The position numbers and the translations under genes are program-made. A stretch of 64,000 bases of DNA from Sarocladium kiliense (taxonomy: Eukaryota > Ascomycota > Sordariomycetes > Hypocreales > Sarocladiaceae), in NCBI GenBank assembly GCA_030734395.1, contig JAUZTG010000044.1, forward strand, positions 1,702,053 through 1,766,052, written 5' to 3'. Positions 13,157-23,988 of this stretch are shown one piece after another. A model generated the notes under the pieces. It worked only from the letters and a program-made list of their open reading frames with translations, did no database searches and was not told the DNA's origin. The stretch's first letter is position 1. Each line of letters starts with the position of its first letter.

Positions 13157-15140
13157 ATGCTTCAACTAGTTCCCCTCGCTATAGCTGGCCCTGCCGCTGC
13201 AGGTGCACTGGCATACTTCAACGCACGAACGCAGTTGTGGTATGACAAAATGCTTCTCAACTGCGATGCTAAATCGAAGGGTCGCATCCTCTGGGCCGTC
13301 ATGAGAGATCGCCTGAATCTGTTCTACCTCCTCGAGAGCCGAGCAAAGAGCTGGTCGACAGCCGACAAGCCCTTCTTCTGGTTCGAGGGTCAGACGTGGA
13401 CATATGCGCAGACATACGATACGGTGCTTCGCTACGGTGCTTGGATGCGGAATGAGCTCGGTGTCCAACCTCGGGACATCGTTGCTGTCGACTTCCAGAA
13501 CTCCAACCAATTTGTCTTCCTCTGGCTAGGCCTCTGGAGTATCGGCGCTCGTCCTGCTTTCATCAATTACAACCTTACCGGTGCCGCCGTCACCCACTGT
13601 CTCAAGACAGCGAGTGTCAAGGTGTGCATAATTGACCCTCGTGTCGCCCACAACATCAGCCAGGATGTGCGTGCGCAGCTACCCGACATCCATTTCATTG
13701 ACTTTGACTCGAATCTTGAGGCTCGGGTTCTTGCTTCTCCAGCAGATCGCGCCCCGGACACGTCGCGCGCTGGCACACAATTCCAGGACATGTCATCCTT
13801 AGTCTTCACGTCCGGGACAACAGGTATGCCGAAGCCAGCAATCGTGTCTTGGGGAAAATGCTATGTGGGTGGCACATATGCATCAACACTCATGGGGCGT
13901 GGAAACGATATTATGTACACGGTAAGGCGACCATAGTCACATCGCGATTGCGGATCAAGCCTGGAGCTTCCATCACTAACGGGACATATAGTCTATGCCA
14001 CTCTACCACAGCTCTGCCCTCATTCTTTCGTTCACAGCAACTCTGTTCGCGGGAAGCACACAGGCCATCGGGCGCAAGTTCTCCACCAAGACCTTTTGGA
14101 ACGACGTCCGGGCGTCTAAGGCCACCAACATTCAATACGTCGGTGAGACGTTGCGCTACCTTTTGGCGGCACCGCCGCAGTACGACCCAGAGACGGGAGC
14201 ATGCCTCGATCGGGTTCACCAAGTTCGGCAGGCTTTTGGAAACGGATTGCGACCAGACATCTGGAATGAGTTCAAGGAGAGGTTCGGCGTCGAGACCATT
14301 GTTGAGTTCTATGCGGCTACCGAGGGCCCGTTCGGAACCTGGAATGTCAGCAGCAATGACTTTAGCAGAGGGGCCATGGGGCGTCACGGGCTGTTTTGGG
14401 GCTGGCTCACCGGGCTTTCCACTCGAGTCATTGCTTTGGATGAAATTACTCAGGACCCGGTACGTGATCCTGTAACTGGTTTCTGCAAGAAGGTGACACC
14501 CGGAAAACCTGGCGAGGCAATCTATAAGCTCCCAGCAGCAGAAGTTGAAAAGCGCTTCCAAGGCTACCACGGGAACCCGAAGGCAACCGAGTCGAAACTT
14601 CTTCGAAATGTCTTCTCCAAGGATGACGTGTGGTTCCGGTCAGGGGATATGGTCCGGTGGGACAACGAAGGCCGGGTCTATTTCCATGATCGTATCGGAG
14701 ACACATTTCGCTGGAAATCTGAGAACGTCTCGACGGCCGAAGTCAGTGAGACCCTTGGCCTGCACGACTCCATCAGAGAGGCCAATGTATATGGCGTCCA
14801 GCTGCCACACCATGACGGTCGCGCAGGTTGCGCGGCAGTGTATCTGACTGGCGACACCACCCAAGAGACAATGCGCAACTTGGCACAGTACGTCAAGAAG
14901 AGTCTGCCACGTTACGCGCAGCCGTTGTTCCTAAGGGTTGTGCCTGCGATTGGAGAGGACAGCAACCAGGCTACTGGTACGAACAAGCAGCAGAAACACA
15001 CCCTCCGGGAGGCTGGTGTACGGCCAGATCAGGCCAGAGACGAGGAACTTGGCTCTCTTTGGTGGCTAAATGGAGATAGCTATGTGCCGTTCACGGACCC
15101 TGACTGGTCAGAGTTGGAAAGCGGGAGGGTTAAATTATGA
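13157..15140 (+). CDS. Very-long-chain acyl-CoA synthetase / fatty acid transport protein (FAT1-like)
   Basis: Predicted 637-residue membrane-associated enzyme that activates long or very-long-chain fatty acids to CoA thioesters and aids their uptake. Exons 13157-13921 and 13992-15140. The AMP-binding P-loop SSLVFTSGTTGMPKP is at about residues 214-228. Further family motifs are YHSSALILSFTATLFAG, the FATP signature around EFYAATEGPFG, and GDTFRWKSENVSTAEV after the adenylate-binding aspartate in the GDMVRWD segment. The C-terminus YVPFTDPDW...GRVKL matches the usual FATP end. A hydrophobic N-terminal segment (LQLVPLAIAGPAAAGALAYF) is the likely membrane anchor. The start is the ATG at 13157. 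Peroxisomal, ER or lipid-droplet location cannot be settled from the sequence. Confidence 0.9.
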
Positions 15141-15361
15141 GTCAAAAGGCATCCCGTGGAAGATACCAATGTCCCCCGGACGCTTCTTTATACCAGTCAT
15201 GAACATCATATATTGCGCCTTCGTCAAACTCTTAGGTTCGATGCAGGTTGCCAATGACAACGAAACTATGGCCCGAAACATCGCTGTTATGTATGGAAAG
15301 GCACAAATGCTTGACCCAACTCAGGCCGTTGTCCTTAGGAGATATCTCACCCAGGGTGTTC

Positions 15362-18300
15362 TTAGGAGCTTCCGATGCCTAGGCCTATCCGCTGCTGCTG
15401 CTGCTGCTGCTGCTGTTGTCCCGGACCGCCTTGCTGCCCCGCGTATCCTGCACCCACAACAGGTACGCTACTGGTGCCGGTACCGGTACGCTCGCGCATG
15501 CGGCGACCCTCCATCAATCCTCGCAGACCTCTCTTTTGTAGCCCAATGACACTGCTCAGCTCACCGTTCCATACGGGATTACGCTCACGGTCATTCTCCC
15601 CACCGCCTTCGGAATTGCTCCATTCTGATCCGCTGACGCTGCCAGAAGCAGACAGCTCACCACTCGATGGCCGATTCGGTTGCACATTAGTGTTGATTTG
15701 CAGGGACTCGCTGTGGCTATCCCCGTCAGAGATGAAGGATCCATTCGCAGTCGTGCCAGCTAAGGAGAAGTCGGAAGCCGATGTTGGAGAGCCGATCGGG
15801 TCAAGGCTCCCAACAAAGAAGTTGGGATTCAAGGAGCCGTCTATTCCACGTCCACCACCAGCGGCCATCGCCGTCGCATTAAACACTGCTGCGGCATTCC
15901 TGCTGTCGAGAAGAGCGTGAAGGCGTTCAATCACTGCTTCCAGCAGTCCATCAATTCGATAAGGTCGGGCAACTTGCAGTAGCGAGCATAGAATCTGTGG
16001 GGTACACAAAGGCGACGACGGGGGAGGAAGAGAGCTTGTGTACAAAAAGTGCAAGAGCGCCTGGATGGTCAAGTAGGTGTGGGGAAGGTACAAGCATCGT
16101 GGGCGAGAATTCGGGGGTAAGGAGCGGGGAGTAGGAGCGGTATTGATCGTCGCGGGATTGATGTCCTCTCCAGTAGCAGGGCCGCTGCCCGTTGCACTGG
16201 ATCCTGAATTGCTTGGGGCTGGATTACCTGAGCTTCCAGACAGCATTGTGCTTGTGATAGAGGCGGAGCTCTCGCCAGCCCTGGAGCTCGGTGTGATCGT
16301 CATAGCCGACGCGCGAAGAGGGTTGCTCGAGAGTCCGGAGCGCAGTGTAGCAGCATCACTTCCATCTTGCGTAGCAGTGCCCTCCCGCAGAAGCTGGACG
16401 AAATAAGGGCCCCAACGACGCGCCACGATGCGAGAGTTGATAGGAATTCTTTCGCCCCCAATGCAAAGGATGTCCATATCCGAGAGCTCACGCATGGCGA
16501 AAGCCTTTTCGCCTAACTCCTCGCTGGCTTTTGAATGATACCGCCCCCCTGCAGTGTAACCCGCTTTACGAGTGATGTTGAGTCCCGGTCCTGTGTAGGG
16601 GCTGCTGGCTGAAATGAATCCAGACAAAGGGCTCGACTTGCGGGGGTTATCGTAGAACCCGAACGCTTCCAGCTCCACCATGCAGACATTGGAGAAGTTT
16701 ATACGGCGATGGTTGTAGTCATCGACCAGACTGCGCTTGCGGTTGCCGAGAATCACGAACGTGTTGCGCCGGCTCCACAGGACACCGCGATTCCAGCTGC
16801 CTTGACCAAACACACCACCGCCTGCATCGATACGACTCCAAGTCAGGGTTCGAAGGTCAAGCGCCCACAATGCATATTCTTGCTTGGAAGACGTCAGGTA
16901 AGTTCCGCTTACGACGAAGTGATTATCGAGAACACCGCCGTTCGGGAAGCGCAGACCAGGAGGTGAGTACGTGCCGGACATTGGTCGCTCATGCAAAGTT
17001 CCGTCAGAGGTCCGGATTTGAAGCTCAAGCTTTACGTCCAAGAAATTGTAATTGGAGTAAATCAACATTGAGGACATCGCATCTCTCGCACTCGATTGTG
17101 GGGTGGGTTCAGAGCGCTGTGCACCGTTCTGATAGCCTCGACCGATGACGGCGGAGATCGAAGGTGGCAGCGCGGCAGCAACGCTGCGGTAGGCACCGCA
17201 GCTTTTGCCGAGAGACTGAGTTGCAGTCCACTTCAGGCTCCGAAGGTTGAAGACACTAACATGCTCGATGTAGTGATTAGCACCGTCCTGGCCGCCAACA
17301 ATGACCATTTCGGAGCCTCCAGAGCCGTCGATATTGATCCCAATGCGACCCTCGTTCGGATTGCCACTTGAAGGGTTGTGCCGCAGAGCAGACAATGGGG
17401 CCCGATGTGAGGAGAAAGAGGCCGTGGATGGGAGGATACATGCGCAGTGCGCGTACCGTCCCTGAGGCGGATCCTGGGCGGGAATGAAAGTCCATTTCCT
17501 CGTCGGGACATCGTAGATATAGATATCAGACATCACAGTCACCTCGGATTGTTGCTCAGCGCTAGCTACTGACCCTGGCGCTGGTGTCATCGGAGACATG
17601 CCGCCATAACATACCATCTTGGTGTCACCCAAGGCACACATCGAGTGAAAGTATCTTGGTGGAGGGATATCGCCAGTGGTCTCGAGCTTCGTCCAGTGTC
17701 GCCTGATCAAATCAAGCTCATACAAATCTGATGTCAACGGTGCAGGCCGACTTCGCGATAGGATACGGCCTCCAAAGACATAAAGCTTGTCTCCAAGCAC
17801 GGTTGTTGTCGCTCCAACGAGCGGATGAGGTTCGCGGCCTGTTGTTCGGTGCACATTGCACATAAGTCCCGAAAGATGTGAGGAGGACCCTTGAGAGGGA
17901 CCGCCGACTGATGAACTCCCCGTTGTCGGGGTTCTTGCAGAGCCAATAGCTGGAGATGGTCCAGCTGAACCTTGACCGTTCGGCCTTGCAGCCAGTCCGT
18001 CCCTGTTATCGTCTCCGCCATCTTGCCGAACGGAGCTGGTCAGGCTGCTCATGCTTCCGCTTGTACCTTGCATATACTGACCTTGGCCATTCGGCAAGCT
18101 TGAGGTGCCAGACGCATCCATGACGCCTCCACCGCTTTCGGTCTGGGTCTTCTCGAGCACTGCGGCAGATGTGCCAGTTGGTCCACGACGAAGTAAAGAG
18201 CCCCCACGCTCTTCGTAAATGGGCAGGCTCGTGTATGACTGCTCTGTCGCGTCCCTCGGATCTGAGCTAAGATTGTCTCTCGAGGGCGGTTGGGGCAGTG

Positions 18301-18613
18301 GTTTGTCCAAGCTCTGGAGGAAGCTCACGCTGTTCGCATTCTGAGATGTGGTGTGCGGTGCGTCCTCTGTAGCCCCTTGGTCGAAGATCGGCTCGGCGTG
18401 GGCCGGTGAGGGATCGCGTCTGAGAGACGGCAAGGAGACGTTTCGAGGGAGTCTGACGCTGGGTAACTTCCTTAGGCCACGATAAACGCCAGAGATGATA
18501 TCTGGAGTGATGCGGCCGAGCGGAGCGGGGGGATCGTGGGTTTCGTCACTAGGTGGTGCTTCGGTAAAGTCCTCTTGGTCCTGCGAACCAGTCAGTCTCG
18601 CCGAAGAGGCCAT
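15362..18613 (-). CDS. Kelch-repeat / BTB-like protein (Ral2-like)
   Basis: Large intronless reading frame of 1083 residues. The N-terminal ~260 residues are Ser/Pro/Gly-rich and probably disordered. Kelch blades follow, for example VGATTTVLGDKLYVFGG with SDLYELDLIRRHWTKL, RYFHSMCALGDTKMVCYGG with SDIYIYDVPTRKWTF, and GRYAHCACIL with EMVIVGGQDG. After the propeller comes a BTB-like segment (SDMDILCIGGERIPINSRIVARRWGPYF, later LYLPHTYLTIQALLHFLYT), interrupted by a Ser/Thr-rich insert of about 90 residues. The order Kelch then split BTB is that of fission-yeast Ral2-like proteins, which act in Ras signalling and cell shape; this assignment is an inference. The C-terminal tail carries a glutamine tract. 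It is convergent with the FAT1-like gene. Confidence 0.82.
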   Translation of the reverse strand: MASSARLTGSQDQEDFTEAPPSDETHDPPAPLGRITPDIISGVYRGLRKLPSVRLPRNVSLPSLRRDPSPAHAEPIFDQGATEDAPHTTSQNANSVSFLQSLDKPLPQPPSRDNLSSDPRDATEQSYTSLPIYEERGGSLLRRGPTGTSAAVLEKTQTESGGGVMDASGTSSLPNGQGQYMQGTSGSMSSLTSSVRQDGGDDNRDGLAARPNGQGSAGPSPAIGSARTPTTGSSSVGGPSQGSSSHLSGLMCNVHRTTGREPHPLVGATTTVLGDKLYVFGGRILSRSRPAPLTSDLYELDLIRRHWTKLETTGDIPPPRYFHSMCALGDTKMVCYGGMSPMTPAPGSVASAEQQSEVTVMSDIYIYDVPTRKWTFIPAQDPPQGRYAHCACILPSTASFSSHRAPLSALRHNPSSGNPNEGRIGINIDGSGGSEMVIVGGQDGANHYIEHVSVFNLRSLKWTATQSLGKSCGAYRSVAAALPPSISAVIGRGYQNGAQRSEPTPQSSARDAMSSMLIYSNYNFLDVKLELQIRTSDGTLHERPMSGTYSPPGLRFPNGGVLDNHFVVSGTYLTSSKQEYALWALDLRTLTWSRIDAGGGVFGQGSWNRGVLWSRRNTFVILGNRKRSLVDDYNHRRINFSNVCMVELEAFGFYDNPRKSSPLSGFISASSPYTGPGLNITRKAGYTAGGRYHSKASEELGEKAFAMRELSDMDILCIGGERIPINSRIVARRWGPYFVQLLREGTATQDGSDAATLRSGLSSNPLRASAMTITPSSRAGESSASITSTMLSGSSGNPAPSNSGSSATGSGPATGEDINPATINTAPTPRSLPPNSRPRCLYLPHTYLTIQALLHFLYTSSLPPPSSPLCTPQILCSLLQVARPYRIDGLLEAVIERLHALLDSRNAAAVFNATAMAAGGGRGIDGSLNPNFFVGSLDPIGSPTSASDFSLAGTTANGSFISDGDSHSESLQINTNVQPNRPSSGELSASGSVSGSEWSNSEGGGENDRERNPVWNGELSSVIGLQKRGLRGLMEGRRMRERTGTGTSSVPVVGAGYAGQQGGPGQQQQQQQQQRIGLGIGSS
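15391..15417 (+). repeat. GCT/CAG trinucleotide tract
   Basis: A run of eight or nine GCT units on the plus strand, read as CAG on the minus strand, encodes the glutamine tract near the C-terminus of the Kelch protein (followed by RIGLGIGSS). It is a candidate length polymorphism. Confidence 0.9.
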
Positions 18614-20161
18614 AACAAATGGTTTGCGTGCGTGATGAGCGGAGCTAATGGCTACGCCCGCGATGATGTGGTGAGAAGAGTAAAGAGGTCCAAGACCCCG
18701 CAGCGCAGGTGGCCAGAAGGTCGGCTGTCAAGAAAGGCAGCCGTGGCCAAGCAAGGGAAGCAAGGCCTGGGATATAATGTGCCGGGTCCGAAGTCAGGGG
18801 GTGTGCAATTGGTGACAGCTAGGTGAGAGCCATAATAGCGGAAGTGTGGCAGCTTTCGTGGGTATTGGTAGTACCCGCGAGGTCGGGCAATGGCATGACT
18901 TGACGTCGTTCCCCGGTGAGCGGGAGCCACGAGGCAGATCCATGTCATTGTGCGCATGGACCTATTGCCAGCATCGGCGCCTTGCCCGCAGGGAGAAAAG
19001 GGCCGGCACATCACACATGGCAGCTGAGAAGTGGGTAGAGGGAAAGGAGTATTGTTTCGAGTCCACAGGCTGGGGTTCGTGGGCCACCGTATGAAAGTCA
19101 AAATGCCAGAGATTCAACTTACGCTTGGAATATGTTTGCGAGTTTGCTAGGTCACCAAGACTCAATTACTGTCGCCAGATGTCAATGCAGCCGAAAAACG
19201 AGCCGTGTCAGGAACAGGCTTTTAATTGTGGACGGTTGTCGTGAGCGAAGGAAGAGAGAGGGCAAGTCTTTGATGTTGCGACAGCGGGACGAGGCTCCAC
19301 CACGACCCCTTGTGATTTGGGAGAGGCAGCTGGGAAACCTAGTTGCGAGCGAGGAGAGGACGTAACGTGGACCACGGGTTGTCTGTATCGGTTCGAAGGG
19401 CTCGATGTGATCGGAGGCAAGTCGTTGAGGCCTAAGGAGAGGGTCGTTCTTCCACGGGAAATGGAAAGACGGACGGTGTTTGCCAGGCAGAGAGCGGCGA
19501 GACCATGGAGTTGGGAGAGGAGGAGGCAAAGAGGAGGGGAAACCAACAAACAGGTGGAGTTGCCAGCCGCCATTCGTGAGCCACAAACGTACGCTCCAGC
19601 GCTCTAGGGTAAGCGGAACCCCTGACCTGGGGTTCCGCGACCACGATTACGCGCGCGCCAATATAGTAAGATATGATGATTTGCCCATGTCCAAAGACCT
19701 GGCTACAGAATATACCAGCTCCTGACATGTACTCCTGAGCGCCGTGAGCCGCTACTGCTAAGAAGACACCGACGACCATAAATGATGCGCTGTTCGAGTC
19801 ACGTAGTACTGTGGAACAAAGTCTCCAGTCGCGTTGTCATGTCGCTTCATTTATTTTTAGGTTGCATTTGGAGGCAGATTGGATAACAAAAGAGATTCAT
19901 ATATTCGTCTGGGTGTTGACTAGGTATTTGGGCAGATTGCCCCGGCTCGCTGACCGTTCACGCCGTTTCATGGGTTCAGTAGTCGTATGTGCCACTGGAT
20001 CTCGACACGAGCGTCGCCTTTACCACGCTCCTCACAAGACTCGACCGCATATGACACTTCTTCCCACGGATCGAGTCTCAATATAGCGCTTGTTTTTTTT
20101 TCTTGCAGGCACACAAGGCGCGTTGTGTCCCTCTTTGCCACCTACCACACGGTAGCACCCC
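18614..20161. other. Intergenic region, no gene seen
   Basis: About 1.5 kb between the Kelch gene's 5' end and the peroxiredoxin stop codon. Purine-rich on the plus strand around 19220-19560, so CT-rich in the sense of the Kelch gene. It presumably holds the Kelch promoter and leader. No open frame shows domains. Confidence 0.5.
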
Positions 20162-20907
20162 TTACTGGGGGGTAGCCTTCTCCTTGGGCAGGGGAGTGAA
20201 TCGGAGGTAAGGCTTGACGATGCGGAAGTCGGGGAAGAGCTCCTTAGCCTGCTCATTGCTGACGCTGGGGTGGACAATGACGTCGTCGCCAGGGACCCAG
20301 TTGATGGGAGTGGTGATTTTGTACTTGTCGCCAGTCTGGAGGGAGTCCACGATACGGAGAACCTCAGCAGCGTTGCGGCCTGTTGAGGCTGGGTAGGAGA
20401 GGATGGTGCGGATAGTCTTCTTGGGGTCAATGACGAAAACAGAGCGAATGGTGAAGGCAATGCCCTTAGAATCGACGTTGGTAGCGTCCTGGTGGTCGAT
20501 CCTGTGACACCATGAGTTAGCTAACTGAAGCTCATTGGGAGCTGGTTGAAATCAGGCAAGGCTCACATGTCGTAGGCCAAGGCGACCTGACGCTGCTTAT
20601 CACCGATGATGGGGAAGGCAACCTTGCTGCCAGTGACCTCATCTATGTCCTTGATCCAGCCATCGTGAGACTCAATGGTGTTGGCGGAGAGACCGATCAG
20701 CTTCACACCACGCTTCTCGAACTCGGGAGTGAGCTTGGCAAAGGCACCGAGCTCGGTGGTGCAGACGGGAGTGTAGTCCTCGGGGTGGGAGAACAGGATG
20801 ACCCAGTTGTCGCCAATGAACTCGTGGAAGTCGATCTTGCCCTGGGTGGTCTCGGCCTGGAAGTTGGGGGCAATGGAGCCAAGACGGAGGGGGGCAGAGT
20901 TGCTCAT
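20162..20907 (-). CDS. 1-Cys peroxiredoxin (Prx6 / Prx1 type)
   Basis: Thiol peroxidase of 226 residues that reduces hydrogen peroxide and organic hydroperoxides. Exons 20907-20567 and 20501-20162, intron 20502-20566. The peroxidatic motif HPEDYTPVCTTELG places the active Cys at residue 49. No other Cys is present in the predicted protein, which fits the 1-Cys mechanism. The longer C-terminal arm typical of Prx6 follows (WVPGDDVIVHPSVS, then KPYLRFTPLPKEK). There is no obvious mitochondrial presequence, so a cytosolic location is likely. The splice leaves GAC-ATG-ATC-GAC intact across the junction, giving the conserved LAYDMIDHQDATN. Confidence 0.93.
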
Positions 20908-22258
20908 GTTTGCGGTATTGAGGCTTGATTGAAGCTTCTGAATGCAAGGATGGAGGAGTGGGATGGAAGAGAACAGAAAGGGGTATCACGAGGTATGGAG
21001 AAAGTATGGATGGCAAAGGATCAGGGAGAAGGAGAAGGGGGAAGAGGAGGGGAGAGGGGGGGAGAGAAATATATGCATGCCGTTGTGTCGTGGCGGTTCT
21101 GTCGCCTTCTCAGCAGGTTATGAGCTAAGGTGAGGAGGACGGTGGTACATTCAGGTAACTCAGTGCACTCCCCACGGCCGAGACCCCGCTGGTACCTAGA
21201 GAGAGGTCACTTCCTGGAACGGCTGGTCGGACAGGCAATGGAACATTTCAGTGGAACACGTTGGATGACGCCAGTGAGATCCGTTTTGGCTCTGGGGAGA
21301 GAGCAAGGCAACATGGCGGTGCTCGGGTTTGTAACGTCTCTCTTGAAGGCATTCGCATTGGAAGAATGATCAAACTGAAAAAATCTCTGGTGTTTCGCCC
21401 GATTGACATTTACTAAGTGCGTGTGATCATGGGCCGAACCTCCTCAAGGCCCATGCAGCAGGTCGATTGTATCATCAACCATCGCGCAACGCGTGCCCCT
21501 CACCTCAGGTAGGTTCTGTCTCCCATCCCACCTCAGGGTCCCCAGCGTGCCCCTCCCTCCACCACGAACTGCTGTCTACAGCGGCCCAGTTAGCGTGCAC
21601 CTCTGCGCGTTTCCCCTCATAAGGTAGTGCTATTGCCCCTCGATTGCGTGCTGCGCTCGGCCTCTGATTGGCGGCAGCCCCACGATGCTGCCATCGGCCT
21701 CTCGTTGACGCAATTCCCAGGTCTGGTCCCTACTACTTTTGATCTGTTTTGGACTTTGAGTTCGCTAGAGAGCCACTCGACCCTTCGGATCTCGGTCGCA
21801 CACCATCCCTACACACCGGTCTGTCGCCAGATGCCATCACTGCTCAACGGTGGCAGAAGCATTGCCCCACCAGCTGACAGGATGGCTTACCACGGCCTTG
21901 TGTGCCTGCTTCAGCTTCAAGTCTCGTTCGTATCGAGACATTGGCCACACAACCTTATTGCGACCTCATACAGTCAATGTGCGCATCAGCATGAGCGATG
22001 TTACATCACAGAAAGCATCGCTGACGTGGTTACTGAGCAGGTGATATTATGTTCCGGCAACCGATAGTCCACCGAGCACCGGGCGGTATCGGGCGTGGTC
22101 CTGTATTGCAATCTAAGCCAAGCGATCATGGGTCTGAGTTTTCACAATTACTGACCATGATCATCACCACCCCCAAAAATAAAAGCCCCGGGAAGCCGAG
22201 CAGTGAAGAATGTGATCTTAAACTCATTATTCCTGGTGAAATGTTTCAAAAAGTAAAT
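20908..22258. other. Intergenic region with CT-rich promoter of the peroxiredoxin gene
   Basis: Immediately upstream of the peroxiredoxin start, about 20940-21070, the minus strand is strongly pyrimidine-rich (plus strand GGAGAAGGAGAAGGGGGAAG and similar), typical of well-expressed fungal genes. The remaining sequence up to the tRNA holds no supportable gene. Confidence 0.5.
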
Positions 22259-22342
22259 CGACCGCCGCAGGATTCGAACCTGCAGCCTCTAGAGATAGTC
22301 CTGGAACCGAAATCTAACGCGCTACCATTGCGCCAGGCGGCC
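22259..22342 (-). tRNA. tRNA-Arg (anticodon UCG) with a 12-base intron
   Basis: Folds as a complete cloverleaf on the minus strand. The acceptor arm pairs GGCCGCC with GGCGGTC. The D arm is GCGC/GCGC with an AATGGTA loop. The anticodon stem is TTAGA/TCTAG. The T arm is GCAGG-TTCGAAT-CCTGC, and the discriminator is G. The anticodon TCG lies at 22310-22308. The loop is too long by 12 bases, placed one base after the anticodon (22306-22295), the canonical position of a nuclear tRNA intron. It decodes CGA. Confidence 0.9.
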
Positions 22343-22624
22343 AATTATGATTGCGAAGAAATTATTAGCAACTATATTCTGTATTTCGGACCATGGATCG
22401 GCCCAAACAGTTTCATGTACCTCTCCGGGGTAAGCTACCTTACCCAAGATTGTTTCTTCAACTGAGGTAGATACCCTGGATCACCGTCCAATCACATCCA
22501 GTCTCTTGACATACCTCAGTTAAAGGAAGCACACAGCTCATTGCAAATCGTCTTCAGGTAATGATGCCAAATCCTTCCGAGAGGGAAAGTTTTTCAAATC
22601 CTCAGGTAGCCAAAGGAACACCAG

Positions 22625-23760
22625 TTAGTCCCGTATATCTCCAGCCGACGTGGCTCCCCAAGGTCCAGAAATACCACTGCCGTCATGCTCCTTCTCAGAC
22701 ACCAGCTTGCGCATCATCTTCAGAGCCTTCTTATCAGACTTCTTCATCTTACTTGGGATTGAGCTTATAACTGAATCACCATTGCAATCATGCTTCCCAA
22801 CCAACCTCAGTCCCCAGCGCTCTTCCTGCTGTCCTACTCTGGTCCCAGAGTCCACACCCCAATCTGAGGATGATCCGAATAAACTCTTGGTCAATCTCGA
22901 GCGTGTAATCCTTGATGTTCTGACTAATTGAGAGCTTGCAGCCCCGTAGCCAGGACCACGCGCTGAGCTTTCAGACAGCCCATAACTCCCATGGAATCCG
23001 TACCCGTACGGTGAAGGTGCATCGCCAGCTGAATGATGTGTGGCTCCGTTCCCATGAGCGAAATACTGGGATTGTGTGCCTCAATGGCGTAGGTGGAATG
23101 AGTCTGAGTGGCCCTGCTATAAATGAAAAGTTCGTCGTGACTCCATTGTGCAACCTGTTGCGGAAGTGGTTATGGTTGGTTGTCTGCGTGAACTGGACCG
23201 TAACCAGTGGATGTCGGCTGCTGGTGATCATTGCTGTTATATGGACCGTACTGTCAATCGCCTGGGGACCAGTCCTGGTCGACGACTGCCTTTCGTATTG
23301 TACGCCGTACACCCATGATGACGCCGACAACAACGCAGTACCAAGTGAACTGCGAATTCTTTACTGGAAGAAAGTGATAATTCTGGAAATGCGCTCCGAG
23401 GGGAGGAAGAGCCTCAACGACTGGTGGCTGCGTGGAGTAATGTAGGCTTTGTTAGGCTCTTGTGGAGGCGAACCAAACCAGATATCTTCATGACGATGCA
23501 TGTCTTCAAGAGGATCATCTCGAGGGCCAGTATCGCGCTATATATTTGTTGCGATAGATGACCCGATAGCAAGATAAGCATGTCCATGAGGGCTGACATG
23601 GAGTTGTATGCCATTCAATGCCCGGATTGGGCAATATCCCAACTTCATCGGCCAGCCCATGGCGTACATGCAGCACTGCGCGGTAGCTGTGGCTGACGAA
23701 AAATGTTTCCCATGTGGAGGGCAACACTGTGCAACACTCGCGCGTATACAGACAAGCCCC
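22625..23760 (-). pseudogene. Decayed gene of unknown function (stop codons and frameshift)
   Basis: On the minus strand a coding-like frame runs from about 23760 down to 22625 but is interrupted. The upstream part contains ...MYAMGWPMKLGYCP... and ...HEDIWFGSPPQEPNKAY..., with in-frame TAG and TAA codons. The middle part is Tyr/Gln/Gly-rich (PTSTGYGPVHADNQP, then TAA). A frame change leads to a final open stretch rich in Gly/Ser/Tyr that ends in a Lys-rich motif (SKMKKSDKKALKMMRKL). The stops sit where CAA, CAG or TGG would read naturally, which fits C-to-T mutation of the RIP type. I do not recognise the family. An intron could explain part of the disruption, so a live gene is not fully excluded. 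Confidence 0.42.
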
Positions 23761-23988
23761 AGTAACTAGCTCATCAGGTTGCTTCTTCCTTACGAGAGAC
23801 GCGATGACTGGGTTTGTTAGTACTTGTCACGCTATTTCGGCCATGAGAACGAATCCTATGGAACGGCACGTCCAAGTCGACAACAGAATGAACGGAAGTC
23901 TTCTAGTTATATATTGTATTGCGCGCGAGCGCATCATGTAGGGGTATCAAAGTATTCTATCCAAGTAGCCCGTGCCCCAGGACGCGAA

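Noticed and set aside
15141..15549. Plus-strand frame following the FAT1-like gene
   Set aside because: It overlaps the 3' end of the minus-strand Kelch gene and its own 3' UTR-like sequence. The alanine run is just the CAG tract read in another frame.
22049..22465. Plus-strand open frame across the tRNA gene
   Set aside because: It is the antisense of the tRNA plus flanks. Coding and a perfect cloverleaf on the same bases is unlikely.
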